NCBI RefSeq assembly: GCF_963678635.1
Contig: NC_087064.1
Span: 35,101,716-35,165,715, forward strand
Source: Symsagittifera roscoffensis
Lineage: Eukaryota; Xenacoelomorpha; Acoela; Convolutidae
Reading direction: 5' to 3'
Length of the DNA stretch: 64,000 bases
A model generated the notes under the pieces. The model was not told the origin of the DNA. It ran no database searches and saw nothing but the letters and a program-made list of their open reading frames with translations. A program made the position numbers and the translations under genes. This document shows positions 1 to 12,678 of the stretch, piece after piece (position 1 is the stretch's first letter; every line of letters starts with the position of its first letter).

Positions 1-114
1 TGTATGTATGTATGTATGTATGTATGTATGTATGTATGTATGTATGTATGTATGTATGTATGTATGTATGTATGTATGTATGTATATATGTATGTATGTG
101 TGTCTGTATGTATG
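1..114. repeat. (TGTA)n microsatellite
   Basis: The window opens with about 25 near-perfect TGTA units, decaying into TGTG/TGTC variants towards 110. It replaces the expected continuation of copy 1 of the giant element (its ORF2 would follow here on the minus strand), so copy 1 is broken or interrupted at this point. Open frames through it are only translated repeat. Confidence 0.97.
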
Positions 115-544
115 TCGCACTCTTCTGGTTCTTCAAGGTCATTAAACAAAGTGGGATCAATCAAGATCTAAAAAACAAGTCACGGCTTAGAACTATCATT
201 CCAGGCTGTTCCTTTTCTGGGATAAAACATCATTCACGTCTTTTAAAAATAATCTATTGAAACACTCTTTCGTTCTTGATTTAAAATTTAGCACCATGGT
301 GGATTGTCCACCTGCGATCTTGTCAAGATAACACAACTGATTGCTATCACCTTTGGTACCTGGAGTGTTCCAGGCTTTCATGGCCTAAACATCACATGAA
401 ACATAACCTAACAATATCATAACATACAAATACCACACATCAACGCTATCACATAACAATCTAATCCCTAATAGTTAACCTAAAACCTAATCCTGGTGCC
501 TAAAAAGCAAACCTAACAAAGACTACTTAACACCTAATGTGGCT
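115..544 (-). other. Spacer after gag-pol of copy 1
   Basis: No gene here. The minus strand keeps the sequence TTTTTTAGATCTTGATTGATC (AG at 169-168), matching the acceptor-like site of copies 2 and 3. AT-rich runs resembling (ATAAC)n occur at 405-470, as in the other spacers. Beyond the acceptor the homology to ORF2 is lost at the microsatellite. Confidence 0.6.
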
Positions 545-1948
545 CTAGCATATGCTCAGATAATATTTTTTATGTAAGTAGAATTTTATGTCTGTCTCTG
601 AAAATATTATATGCACGAGGGCATACAGCTCTCTCGGATGCAGTTTTCCCCTATTGGGATCATAAACTGGTAAAGAGAGAGAGGTCACCCCTCTCTCAAC
701 CAGGAAATCCCTAAGTCGAGTTAAGGCCAGCAACAGGTTTTCGGGATTTACATGTTGCTTGTCAGTGGCCTTAGTTTAAAAAAAACACATATTTCCCTGG
801 TATCTGTGATGCGACAGGGAGCAGCGCTATCATCCCTCCCACACCAGGCCTCTGCTTCCACAAAAACTCGATATTCTTATACTCTCTCTTAAAGTCGGCC
901 GCCTGTGCTATCTTAAAGCTTACATCCGCAGTTATTGCTATGGCACACGTACGTTCCGTGAGTATAAAATTGCTGTCCGTGACGACGACATTGTTTAAAT
1001 AATGGTTTGGTTGATCAAAGTAAGATTCAAAAACTTTTTAGCATTTTCGCCCTCCGTTTCCAGCTTTCCGGTTTCACTCGCCATTTTTAATTTTTTATAC
1101 ATCAGATTTTTGGTGTGGGTGAGTCCTACCCCCACTCCCCGGACAAAAACATCCATCGACGCCCCCGTCGATCGCCCAAAATTGAGCAGATCGAGATTGG
1201 ATTCTGGAACGTGTAAAAGACCATCTGGACCGACCCAGTTGGTTTCAGTATTGTCGTGACTGATATATTTGATGCTGTTTTGGTCGATCCCTTGAATTGT
1301 CAAGATGGTCTCTTTCGGGTCTGCAGGCAGATCATGGAGCAATTCGAGTACTCCCAGATTTGTCAATTCTTGATCATGCATCTGCTCAGTCTCCTGCTCG
1401 AACTCCACTTGCGGTTCAGAGCAATCGTCGATCCAATCCTGTTCTGTGTCGTTGACTAGGTCGATCTCCTGTGGCACCACCACTTCGTCCAGCCCCACTA
1501 GCGAGTCCATCATGTCGCTCAAAACTATCCTGTCTTTGACAAAATCCTCGCCATACAGATTGTACTTCTTTTTGCCTTTCCCTCTTTTGCTCTGGCAGGT
1601 TTCTATGGTGAAGGCAAAGTCAGGCTGTACACCTTTGTCAACTTCAGTTTGTCCTGGGCAGTCCCAGTCCTCTTCGGCTTAAGGTAGAGTTTCGTCGTCC
1701 GCTTCCACCCTCTCGGTCAGCTCAGATCTAGTGGCAGATCACACTCATCTACGACCTCATTCCCGTCGTTTTTGTTGCGCGTGCCTCTATCATTCACCTC
1801 GCAGGCAGGATCCACTATCAAATAGTCTCCCTCTTGCATGTCAGCTGGGATACACCAGTCCTCTGATGAGGCATTGTGCGGTTTGATGTTTTCGTAATGA
1901 GCTGCTCGTCCGGCGCTCAGCCGATAAAAACGACCTCCTTGGTGTACT
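545..1948 (-). pseudogene. Copy 1 pol C-terminus with macro-like domain
   Basis: This is the C-terminal extension beyond the integrase. The acidic linker and the conserved FVRGVGVGLTHT motif lie at 1,100-1,500, followed by the macro-like domain at about 990-545. The domain is broken near 775 by a shift in a run of T on the plus strand. Typical pieces remain: TERTCAIAITADVSFK near 950, ASQIPGKY near 800 and LPVYDPNRGKLHPREL near 640. By eye it is about three-quarters identical to copy 3 in this domain, far more than in gag, which suggests past selection on the domain. The ADP-ribose loops typical of active macro hydrolases are altered in the same way as in copies 2 and 3. Confidence 0.72.
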
Positions 1949-4178
1949 TCATTTATTTGGAATGAACCACGCCATTTTTTTAGTAATTTTTTTGGTTCCT
2001 TTTGGTAGAACTACTTCTTGGAACACCCAGACATAATCTCCGACCGAGTAGGTTTTTGCATTCGCAGTCCTTTTATCAAATCTCCTTTTTCGTCTGATTT
2101 GCGCCTGTTGCGTGTTCCTCCTGCATAACTCATTGAGGTCCTGCTGTCTTCTAATAACATCACGCACGTACGTTTGCGGTGTTGTTTTCTTTCCTTCGTA
2201 CTCAGGGTAGAAGAACGTTATCGGTAAGAGCCTTCTCGTGACCAGTTAGCATCATATGCGGACTTATTCCCGTGGTGGAATGTTCTGTGCTGTTATAAGC
2301 ACCCATAACTTGCGGCAAGTTTCAATCCCAGTCATCCATGTAGCGTGAACAATAAACTCTCAACATGGATACCAACGTGCGATTTTGCCTTTCAACTAAG
2401 CCGTTCGTTTGTGGGTGATAGGTGGTCGAGTGGGCCTGTGCCACCTGCGATCTCTTCATTAACTCCTTCGTGAGATCGCCGACGAATGCTTTGCCATTGC
2501 CTGATTGGAATGTGATGGGGCAGCCGTGTTTCGCTATCCATACATTTATGAAGTGATTGCACGTTTCTTCCGCTGATGCTGTCATGCAGGGTGCTGCCTC
2601 TGCACATTTCGTGAATTGATCAATCATTACCAGCACTTGATTGTAGCATGTGGCTGTCATGCATATCTTCTGATGATCAATTTGCACCACTTCGTTGAGC
2701 CCTGATGACTCTATTGACTGCGGGGGGAACCTCAGTTTCCTGGATTCCTTCGCCTGTTGACACGACAAGCATGCAGAGATCGATTTTTCACAAGCTTTTC
2801 TCAAACCAGGCCATTCGAATCGTTTCTGGATCCTGTTGTACACTTTGTCCAGGCCTTGATGGCCCAACTGATCATGTGAACGAAAAAACAATTCGGTCTG
2901 GTACAACTGTGGTAACACTATTGAATTATATTTGTAAAGGATTTTGTCCTCTTCCTTGCGTTTACAGGCTACGATTCCGTCTTCGTTCAAGTACAACAAA
3001 TCTTTTTTCTTCAGATAAAATTGCTTCAAGATCTTATAGCTATCTTCCTCTAGATCTCCTTTGTCAGGTGCTCCGTTCTCGATCCATCTCTTCAGAGTGC
3101 TCTTCATTCTATCATTTCGTTCGTTGAGCCCTTAAGAGATCCGACAGCCGGTATCTGGCATTCAGATACGTCTTTACTACGTTTAATTGTCCGCTCATTA
3201 TCTCCGGGGCATGAGCATCATCCATCAACTTGACACACCATATCTTCTTCAAAGGTGTTGCTTCCTGCACATATGGTTCCAGGTTGGTACTGACGACCGT
3301 ACCATGTGGAAACAATCTGGTTGGGCGTTTCGACACTGCTATCAGTTCAAGCTAATCTGCGGCATTATCCAGTACAGTGCCCTCCTCATCGGAGGTATAC
3401 CTGTTTCTCCGGGTCCTGATGCGTTTCCCGGTCCAACACGCGCTGTTTCCATTGCACCAACACGGAATGAATAGCAATCTCCGAGACATCAGAATTGGAA
3501 GCAGTTTCCGATGTATTCTCCCAGGACTGAGTCCTTGAGTCATCACTCGAGCCGGCGGATTCTACGTCATTGCACTCCAACTTGTATGTGATGTTTCTCG
3601 ACTCCCCGGACAAAATTCTGCCCGTTGGTCGCAGTGAATTCGACTTCTCGGGAAGTCGTCCTGCCCGAGCCCGAAAGCGCATGACTCCTCGGACAATGTC
3701 TCGTCTCTGGATGAGCTGTCCGAGCGCGGCTCGTACTCTTGTTTTGCCTCGGTGAATTGAACTTTTCTCGTCACGCCGGATTTTGACTTGACCCTGACTT
3801 CCTCGTGGTTTGGACGTTTGTTGCTTCCCTATGTTCCGTGTACGAAGTCCTCAACAAGTAGTCCTTGGGCATTGAGTTCACTAGCTGATTCACTATCGAC
3901 CGGCAATCTCATTCAACATCACGACTCCTGATGGTTACTGGCCTTTTCTCCGATCTTTCAGTGATGGTCAACCGTTGCATAGGCTCCATCCACTCATGAT
4001 CATGCCGTTCAACCTCTCTGTCTAGCAGGTCACGGAGTTTCAACATGACGTCCGGTGCCACGTTCACCGTCTTGTTCATTAGGGCTATGCTGTTGATGCC
4101 CAGCCTGGTCAGTTCTTGTTGAGCCAGGTTTGATCGAACCAGCAAGTCCAACGGGACCGGATCACCTCGCGACAACAT
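1949..4178 (-). pseudogene. Copy 1 integrase region
   Basis: Sense order on the minus strand is a linker after RNase H (4,178-3,340), an HHCC zinc-binding domain (HDQLGHQG near 2,870 and CLSCQQ near 2,750), the catalytic core, and the start of the GPY/F-type C-terminal domain (YSVGDYVWVFQE near 2,060-2,025). The first catalytic Asp (QIDHQK) and the Glu (VERQ) are present, but the second Asp is changed: SGNG where copy 3 has SDNG. With that substitution the integrase could not be active. Frameshifts near 3,110 and 2,320 and elsewhere separate the pieces. Assignment to Ty3/gypsy rests on the order RT-RH-IN and on integrase sequence. Confidence 0.85.
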
Positions 4179-4183
4179 TTTTA

Positions 4184-6429
4184 TTACCGCAGCATTTTTA
4201 TCCCAACATTTTTATCCACGGGAAGTTCGGGTTGTCCTGGTATGGGATGCCCTAACTTGTCGAGCCATCTAGTGAGTGGCAGTTCGTCGTAGGTTTCTTT
4301 GTCCAGCACGATGCAACGACCAATATAACTTTGGTCCATTGAATAGGTTTTCAGCCAGGCAAGAGCACGATTATCCACACGCAACTTGAACGGAGCACTC
4401 CCTAAGTAGGCTCTGTATTTTTCCACGAAAGCGATCACCGCAAACATAACCCCTTTTTGGTGCACCGTACTTCATTTCAAGGTCGCTCAGGACCCTACTT
4501 CCATAGGCTATTGGTCGGAGAACGGTTCTCCCGTTCCACTCTCCTTCTTGGTGAAGTATGCCCGATATCGCAACCACTGATGCGTCCGTGTCTAACACGA
4601 ACATATCCTTTTCTAGGGGCATGCCGAGGACCGGAGCCTCGTAGAGTTTGCCCGTGATATTCTCAAAGGAGACCTGAGCCTAGTTAGTTCAGCAGAATTT
4701 CTTGCCATTATTTCGTGTCTGTTTCTGCATGGGGTATATTTTGTCTGCATACCCCTTGATAAACTCTCGATAGTAGTTAGCGAATCCGAGGAAGCTCATC
4801 AATTGCGTGTCGATCTTCGGTGCTTTCCATGATAACACCGCTTCAACCGCTTCGGGATCTGCCCTGACCCCGTGTTTTCTACAAGGCGGCCCAGATACTT
4901 GGTTGAGTGCCCCAAAATTTCGCACTTTGAAGGTTTGCACTTGAGACCCACTTGTTTCAAGCAACCAAAGACCTCGTCTATTCTCTTTATATGGTCCTCC
5001 AGCGTAGGTGTCGCGATGACCACGTCACCAACGTAACACTTTATGAGGTTGCCATACTTTTTGGTTACATTCGTGAGTGTCTGAGCCATTAATCGTTGGA
5101 ATCATTAATCCGCGTTGGAATCATTTATCGTTGGAACCATTAATCCGCTTTTTGGTTACATTTGTGAGTGCCTGAGCCATTAATCGATGGAATTGTCGCA
5201 TTGCATAATCCAAACAGCAGTATATTCCATTGGTACAGCCCCAGTTCGCACTCAAAGCCTGTCTTCTCTCGATCCTGTTTTCTGATGGGCACATGCCAGA
5301 ACGCAGAGCCCAAATCCAACGTCGTGAAGAATTTTGCATCTCCTAACTTGGAGAGGCTCTCGTAGATGCGGGGAATCGGGTAAGCGTCCTTTATCGTTAC
5401 CGCATTCAGGTAGCGGAAGTCACAACAAAACCTAAGTTGCCCCCCTTTCTTTTTTGCCATTACCACGCCGCAAGCCCACGGGGACTTCGACGGTTCAATC
5501 ATGTCATACTCCATTAGCCTTTCAATTTCTTTTCTGCATGCTTCTGATTTGTGTGGGGTCATTCTCCTTGCCCCTTCTCTGCGAGGTACCAAGCCCTCTT
5601 CTATTTCGATCTCATGTTCTACAAAAATGCAGCAACCTATATTGGCCTTATGCCTCAAAAAAACGTCTGCGTTTCGATTTAACACCGCTCTGAGCGAGTC
5701 CAGTTCCTTATCCGATATCTTGCCTCTCAAATTCTCAACCTCAGCTAAGACTGGCTTGTCCGCTGCTAATTCTGTTTCTGTCGTTCTCTCAGAAAAATTT
5801 GAACAACTAGACAGCCCATCGTCTGTCTCTGACTTCACTGAAAACAATTTTTTAGAAGATTTCATTTCATTTAACCTCTTTACTATGCATTCTTGGTTGG
5901 CATGCAAGGGACACTTACTGACGTCAAATCATTTAAAGTTCTCCACACTCTGATAGTCTGTGTTCAGAGGCAATGCGTAGCCAAGCTTCTTTTGTCGTTG
6001 TGTCGTCACCGTGGTTACCTCTGTGTTCAACAACACACTCACGCACAGTCCGTTCTGAGTGAGTGAGAAGCTTCTTCCTAAAATAGCTGAGCTTTTATTG
6101 TTGGGATTTAGAACCAGACACACCTGTCTGTTGTTGCTAAGCTCATTTTGGTTCCTCATCCTAAAAGTCGCTATTACAGCCTGATGTGCTTTTAACCTAA
6201 CCTTCCTACCTAGGAGAATTGGCACCTTTGCTTGGTTAATCAGGATTTTATTAATTGGTTTCTTTTCATACTTCCTCTCAGGGTCCTTGATTCTTATCAA
6301 CGCGTCGTTGAGATCAATTGTGACAGCGAAGTTGCGCACAAAATCCCGCCCTAGGATGAACTGGTCGGACTCGTTAAGATTTTTGACGACCAGGAAACTC
6401 ATCCAGAGATGTCTCCCTCCTACCTGCAA
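4184..6429 (-). pseudogene. Copy 1 reverse transcriptase and RNase H
   Basis: The minus strand encodes the post-protease linker (6,429-5,929), RT fingers and palm (5,907-4,800) and RNase H (4,622-4,184). Visible RT motifs are LRFCCDFRYLNAVTIKDAYP, LDLGSAFWHVP and FGLCNAT; the catalytic YVDD box reads YVGD (near 5,045), so one of the two metal-binding Asp residues is lost. RNase H keeps VLDTDASVVAISGILHQ. This copy has six G in the run before CQLRFCC-equivalent codons, so the frame here is open, unlike copies 2 and 3. A local duplication at 5,059-5,185 and several frameshifts disrupt it. Confidence 0.88.
5059..5185. repeat. Short tandem duplication inside copy 1 RT
   Basis: The segment around TTTTTGGTTACATTCGTGAG ... 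GAGCCATTAATCG (5,059-5,095) recurs at 5,149-5,185 with few changes. Between them are short repeats of TTGGAATCATTAATCCG type. It interrupts the region between RT motifs B and C and is a local rearrangement, not part of the family. Confidence 0.8.
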
Positions 6430-7038
6430 CGAGTTGATTGGGGTCCTTCTGGTCTCTTATATTGCACCCTGATTAACCGCTGCCAGTCTGATATTAGTCG
6501 GAATCAGATCCGACCTATCAAAACCCATGTTGGTCCAGGTGCTCACAGGCATGACACTGACCACTACTCCGGTGTCTATTAGTCCTTTCACGGAGAGTTG
6601 TCTACCCTGCACGTCCAGTACATGCGCGGCCAGATCGGCTTCACAGCCTATGTGGATGGCGTCCTGTTCGAGCATGGCGTTGTGTCCGATTCGTCGGACC
6701 TTAAGCTCTTATCGACCAATGTAGATTAGACCTACTTGGTCAGCTGCAACAGTCACGTGAGCTTTGGTGTAAAGGTCTATTCCATCCACGTTCATTAAGA
6801 TCGGATATGGGCCATGGACTTCTATGTGATGTCCATCTACTTTCATTAGTCTTGGACATCCTGTCGTGAGCAACGCTCGCACTGCTCTTGAGTCCAAGTT
6901 GGGATCATTTTCTCTCAAGTAGTCCGCGTAGATGTCCAGGTGTACTAGCGTGATCTCCGACGGCTCACTCAAGTTCTTCACCACTTGATGGCCCGCGACC
7001 GATATGATCGACATTATCTTCGTCCCTTCTCTTGTCAT
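6430..7038 (-). pseudogene. Copy 1 aspartic protease region
   Basis: The minus strand shows the retropepsin active site as GLIDTGVVVSVMP near 6,570 (DTG triad intact) with upstream conserved sequence shared with copies 2 and 3 (LLTTGCPRLMKVDGHHIEVHGPYPI) and downstream FILGRDFVRNF, the usual second half of a retroelement protease. The protease would process the Gag-Pol polyprotein. Frame breaks at 6,709/6,675 and 6,457/6,429 make it a pseudogene. Confidence 0.82.
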
Positions 7039-7092
7039 ACCGAAGGTTTTCCCCGAGATGACTTTCAGCTTTAGACCCTGCTTCCTGGGTTC

Positions 7093-8868
7093 CTAGTTAT
7101 TGTCTTCCTTCGTCGATCTTTCCAGAATGTCAAGTTTCTCACGTCGATCTGTGTTCTCTAATTCTGACCTTACCCACTGCTCAACCTTTTTGGTGGCCAA
7201 TTTTTGCTGGACATTTTGTAATGCGGTCTGTGCCGCTAGGCCATAATCCACCTTGAGCGCGCCGGTTGACCCCGCCTCCAGGCTCGAGGCAATTGCTTCA
7301 TCACGTAAATTTTTCACCTTTTTGGTTGTGAAGGTGTCTGTTTTCACCTCTTTCTTTCGTGACTTGGCTTCATTCATCAGGCGGGGCTCGACTTGCCTTG
7401 ACCCCCGAAAGTGCCTCCTCATGGCAGGGATGCTTTGCGTCCGCTAGTGCATCCCAGAATTGAGTGCAATCCGACTTGAAATGTCCCTCCGATTTGCAGA
7501 AGAAGCATCTTGGTCCATATCTCATTATGAGTCCTCTCACATACTCTTCCTGGTCCTCGTCGGTCGCATCAAGGTCGTCAAATAGCCTATTGCTTTCATG
7601 TTTTGTTTCTAAGCGGAACAGGCGGATACATGGTGGTCCATCGAACCACAATTCGCACATGACATCCATTTATCCATGTCGTCACAAAGGCTGTACCAGC
7701 TGGAGTTCGCGTCAGCGTTTGTTCCGCTGTAGTTGCCATAATTGCTGTAACGGTTTTGCGCCCTCGGTTTTATGAGCAAGTACTCACGCGACTTCATACG
7801 CAAATCATCGGGCGTGGGTACCTGGTCAAGCGACAGGATGAAGTGCGGGGACAACATGGTTTTCAGCTCACCACTTTTCACTCCATTCATGAACTTCGAG
7901 GCGATTGCCAAGTTTCGGTCCGATATTCTATTATCGGGATTGCTCCTCCATCTGAGTAACTCAAGGTCATCCAAAAACTTGTCTATGGACTCGTCATCTC
8001 TTTGACGCCTCTTTTCAAAATTCACCATAAATTGATGCCCTTGTACACCAGAGCCGAAACGAGTCAGCAAGATGTCGAACATCTTGCGGGCACTGTCTCG
8101 TTCATTAGTCCTTTTCGCCATTACACAACTTAGGGCGGTACCCTCTAGGTTGCGTGTCAGTGCGCTGCATTCTTGTTTCTTTGAGAGATTCTCTTCCTCA
8201 AAATGTAACTTCATCTGCTCTATCCAAGTGTCGATGCAGCCATTTGATTCGTCCTTGAATGACCTCGGCTTTTTGAGTGTCTTTCTTGACTTCTCTCCTC
8301 TCTCGGTTGACTTCAAGAGTTTGGTGATGAACATTTCAAGAGATCCAATCAAGGGCTCAAACATTGAGGCGTACATTGTTGTGTCCTGCGAGACGGTAGT
8401 CAGATCTGGCCTTGATCTAGCTTGTGTTACAGTAGACAATCGCGTCCAACCTGGCCTTGACGGGACTGCCCTGGGTCTCTCGCTGCGATTGGACTCAAAC
8501 TTTGTTCTTGACCCCGGCTGGGCCCCGGCATAGCTGTGAGCTCCGTCTCCATCAGTCGCCTGGCGTGAGTCCTCTCTCGGGGAAGGACGCTCCTCACGAT
8601 TGCTACCGTTTAAGATCTCGTCTAGCTTTCGCATCGTCAGGTCAGATATAGCATCTAACCTTTTTTCCAGGCTGGTCATTGTATGAGCATAGGTATTGTC
8701 ATGATCGTTCAACAATCGCTCGATCTCTCTCACCATCCTAATGTCTCTTTCTTCCGACTCCTTGGCTGCTAGAGCCAAGCTCTGTGCTAAGCATTGATTG
8801 GTGTTCCGAATCAATTGGGCCTGATCAGTTCTTGCCTGTGATTTTACATCTGTAAGCTCATTTCGCAA
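7093..8868 (-). pseudogene. Copy 1 gag: coiled coil, capsid domain and CCHC knuckles
   Basis: The minus strand encodes a heptad-rich segment (8,868-8,600), a linker with Arg/Ser/Pro, a retrotransposon capsid domain (FDILLTRFGSGVQGHQFMV... through MNGVKSGELKTML, about 8,090-7,840), then two zinc knuckles of the form C-x2-C-x4-H-x4-C: CANCGSMDHHVSAC near 7,640 and CFFCKSEGHFKSDC near 7,490. Such proteins assemble particles and package RNA. A frame break lies between the two knuckles (7,609). It follows the N-terminal gag piece after an in-frame TAG at 8,874-8,872. Confidence 0.85.
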
Positions 8869-8871
8869 TTT

Positions 8872-9870
8872 CTACTGACCTTGCTGGGCCCAATCTTTGA
8901 CTCGATCTCTTTTCTTAGTCATGTCCCGTCGCAGCTCTTCGAGTCCTGTCATTACACCGGCAAACATGTCACTCATGTCGCTAGCCGTTCCCAGCATTGG
9001 CGTAAGACCAAGAGACGATGACGTCAATTGAGGTTGCAGCCTGGTACTCGACGATGCACCACCCTTCTGTGTGCCCATCGACATCATTAGCCTGTCGTAT
9101 GTCGACGACACTCCCATCGTTATTCCGTCTGACATTGGTCTAGTTGGCGAGTCCGACAACGCTTTTTTGCTCTTCTCCTGTCTCGGGCTAGGTGTGAAGT
9201 CCATGTCCGAGTGCATGAGCCCCAGACCGTCATATCCAGAGGACAATCCATCAGTTCGGAGCAACCTCATGCGTTCATCGTACATCATCTTGAAGATTCT
9301 CTTCGCTTTTGGACTTGGTTGCTCACCCCTCGGTCTTATGCTAGACATCATCGCATTCTTGCCCTATTTAACTAGAGAAAATTGTTGCTTTCTCCCCCTG
9401 TTACTCTAAGTCTCCGATTTGGATGTTCCCTTGAATAATAGTTCTTCTCGCGGTTCGACCTCGGAACGCTCCGAGGCCTCCTCCGTTCTTTCAACTTCCT
9501 CCCGTCCAAAGTCCTCGCCTGGCTCTTCCAGGTCCGCTTGATGGTGGTAGTTGGGTCGGGTCAGCGTTTGCTCCTCTTCCTCGAAGGGATCCATTGGTTT
9601 CCCGCTCGCCGGTCTGGCCTCAACACTTCGCCCTTCATCACCATTGAGGTTCTTCTCGCTTCTCAGTTTCATTCCGCTCACTGAAAGACCAGCTTGATCT
9701 CTAGTCGTTGCTTCGTCAGCAAAAACGTCGGAAATGCTGCTAATCGTGGATCGGCTACGCCGTGTTTTAAACTTTCGTGTAGCCCCCGTGCTCATCCTGG
9801 GAATCTTATTTGTTGCTCCTAACGAGTCTCTACGCTGCATGCTACATGATAACAAAAATTTTGACGGCAA
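8872..9870 (-). pseudogene. Copy 1 gag N-terminal region
   Basis: Two open segments (9,870-9,406 and 9,351-8,872, minus strand) precede the gag core. They are rich in Ser, Arg, Glu and Met and show no domain I recognise. They do not align with the gag N-terminus of copies 2 and 3 beyond general composition, so the position in the element is the main evidence. The true start codon is unclear: ATGs lie at 9,870, 9,840 and 9,795. The second segment ends at an in-frame TAG directly before the coiled coil. Confidence 0.55.
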
Positions 9871-10544
9871 TGCACAAGTTCAAAAACTAAATTAGAAAAA
9901 ACTTGCTCAAGTCTACTCACTCAAACCCTTTAATATCAAAAATATCCCTTCAATCTCTTCGAGATACTATTAGTGACTCATCTCAAGCTACACAAAGGGC
10001 CTGCTAAGTGTTAGGATATTACCAACACCACTCAGTTACCTGGTATAAAAATATCACAAATCTTTTCAGGATGTTACAATAAAACACAAAACACAATTGA
10101 TAACTAGATAAGAACACCCTATAGGTGACAGCAATATTTTTGTTCAGAATCACTTTACCGCTACCGACGTATCAAATTACTGCCTCGTTTAAGATCAAAC
10201 AATATTTACAACACCCGGGCCGCTCCAAGTTCACGAGAGCAGGAAACAAGTTTTCTTCTCAAGTGAGCGTGTATTGCCTCATAAACTCACCCAGGTCTTC
10301 TTTTATATGTTTCCGGATTGCCCGAGCTTTATTATTAAGTAGCTCAAGGCAACCACACAACCAAAATAACAATCGAAAAAAAGTTTGGTTCGGGTACTTC
10401 TGATAAACCCGATCTGGAATCCAGAGTTGATCTCGAGTTTCCAGGTCAACTGGGCTCCTAAGTTCCCAAAATTTACACCCCGTTAGTAGTTGACCTTCTA
10501 CTCCGGCCTTAAATGGATATTTACGATGTTCGACTGCCTCTAAT

Positions 10545-10930
10545 TCTTCACTAAGGAGGGTTGTTAAGGGGCTTGAGTTACTCCGGAGGGTTTTTTCTGA
10601 GGCTTGTTAAGACACTTAGCTTACTCCGGAGGGTTACTTCGGAGGGTACCTTAGTCACCTGAGTAACTTCGGAGGGTCCCCCTAAGTTCACTAAGGAGGG
10701 TCAATAAGAGGCTTAATACGCTCCGGAGGGTTTCTTCGGAGGGTTCCTTCAAAATTCTGAATTTTTCAAGCCTCACTTAGAAGGGTCTCCAACTGGCCTC
10801 AGAAAGTATCAAAACAAGCTAACTTCACTCCGGGGGGTTATTTTAACTTTTTCGGAGGGCTGCGTGGAAAAATTCCTTTAAGGAGGGTTGCTAAGGGGCT
10901 TAGCTAACTCCGGAGGGTTGCTTCGGAGGG
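10545..10930 (+). repeat. Dispersed CTCCGGAGGGTT motif array in copy 1 leader
   Basis: At least twelve copies of CTCCGGAGGGT, CTTCGGAGGGT or CTAAGGAGGGT lie within about 390 bases, at irregular spacing, with more up to 11,080. The G-rich strand is the plus strand, antisense to the element. Copy 3 has a similar array (43,510-43,850) with the G-rich strand in sense. Confidence 0.85.
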
Positions 10931-12651
10931 TTCCCCAAAAATCTAGAAAACGGATGATTTTACCGCTGTAAAGCCTCCAATTCCACTCTAACTGACTCAA
11001 AACTAGGTTGGCTGACTCGGCCAACCTTCCCAGTAGGATAAAAAGGTGATCTTATAAACATTTCTGCCGCTCGGAGGGTTCCCGAAAAATTTGACTCTTC
11101 GAACCAAGAATTTCTAAAAAAAAAATTCTTCCCTAAAATTATGGACCCAAAAATGGTCGCGGTCTAGAAAAGTGATTAAAAACGTCGACTTATGGTACCA
11201 AAATTATTCCAATCGGTTGTCTAGTCTTTGAGAAATTGCCAAAAACGCGTTCGTCAAATTGGCCTTTTTCACCACCTGTAAAGGTTCTGAAAGACTTTTT
11301 CCGCAATTCATAGTAAAAGTGCCCAAAAATAACTGAAACGAGCGTAGTAGCCCTGTACGGCACTGAAATATTATAAAAAATTGGATCAAAAGTGGTTTGG
11401 AAACAAAAATTTGGCCAAAAACTATCAAATTTGGACCCTCCGATTCCTTCCTTTTCCTATCTCTAAGTTGTTAGTTCTATCCACGGAGCTAGTCGGAGGA
11501 TTACTCAAAAATATTTCTAATAACCGAGAACTTTATGCTAGCACGCTCCTAACTCAAAAACTTTTATCACTCTAACTTTATAAACTCTAAAACTCGATCC
11601 TCAAACATATTGACAAAATTTTGTTTTCGCCAACTTCTATTAAGTCTTTTTCTGCGCGGTTTCTTTAGTTAGAGAGATCTAACTATGTAGTAGCTCACTG
11701 TACCGAAGCTTTTTGCTGTTGGCAAAAGCTCAGATATCTGAAATTTTGGGGTTTGACAGTTTGGTCGGAAATCAGTAATTTTCGACAAAATTAGGGTGTT
11801 TCTCGGGTCTAAAAAGGAGATAAGTATTATATAGTAAGGATACTAATCTGTTAGTAGTCGTTAATCAATACTACTATACCTTCCTCTGCACCAAAATACC
11901 CAAATTAGGACCCTTAACTCGGAAATTCGCAATCGATGGAGGGTGCAATCGGACCGCGCCAATTGTGCCCCCCACCACTTAACTATTAATGAAATAGTAC
12001 CCGAACGATACTAAAATTAAGTCAACGATACCCAACAGTCGTCGTGGATGTTTTCCTTGATGCCCCTGTTGAGTGTGGAATACGTCGGTCAGCTTGCCAC
12101 TGGTCACCGGCAAAATCACCATTAACGTGCTTAAATACTCAAACAACACTCAAGGGAGGGTACCTAACCCACCACCAAAACACTGAATCTTTCAATCAGA
12201 AATGATAGAAATAAATCCAAAATAACAACAAATAGGAAGGTCAGATTGTTGTTGTTTATAACATAAACTGTCACTCTATGTTTTTTTACAGTTTTTGGTC
12301 TTTTTTGGATTTTTTACTGTTTTTTGTACTTTTCTGTTTTTAAATAAATTCGTTTTTGGCTTTTTCTTGGTTATACACTGTTTTTGTTTGGTTTTGCGCT
12401 TTCTCTTTAATTGTTTTTGGTCTCGGGACCTTGGGATAAACGGGCTCATGACTTACCACCTAACCCTCCGGCTCCCGGAGTTTTTGGTCTTAACTAAGTT
12501 AAAATGGTAAATAGTACTAGGCGGAGGGTCGGCACCTTCCCCCTAGTACAACAAAGGACATTAAGGCCTCTAACTCGGGCTTACGCCCGGAGCGGAGGGG
12601 TCGTCGCTGAAACGTTTGCTGATCATGATGGTCTCATGCCTTTAACAGGCC

Positions 12652-12666
12652 CACCCAGGAGCGCCT
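12652..12666 (-). promoter_or_regulatory. Candidate primer-binding site, copy 1
   Basis: Minus-strand GGCGCTCCTGGGTG lies 12 bases inside the LTR edge (...GTTACA). Same place and nearly same sequence as in copies 2 and 3, but the leading T of TGG is A here. Confidence 0.4.
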
Positions 12667-12678
12667 TAAAAACGTCTA

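Larger units (their letters stand above)
9871..12678 (-). other. Copy 1 5' leader, no gene
   Basis: I see no coding sequence in this 2.8 kb. It corresponds to the region between LTR and gag in copies 2 and 3. The best matches are at 11,820-11,990 (a stretch with TTAACTCGGAAATTCG and GTGCCCCCCACC, like 36,240-36,390) and at 12,400-12,560. CCGGAGGG motifs are frequent. A primer-site-like sequence is at 12,652-12,666 (minus strand GGCGCTCCTGGGTG). Confidence 0.7.

Noticed and set aside
12-260. Open frame through the TGTA repeat (repeated Met-Tyr-Val-Cys)
   Set aside because: Translated microsatellite; no coding signal beyond the repeat.
10545-10930. CCGGAGGG units as a CRISPR-like array or bacterial ribosome-binding sites
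   Set aside because: Irregular spacing, no unique spacers, eukaryotic retroelement context.
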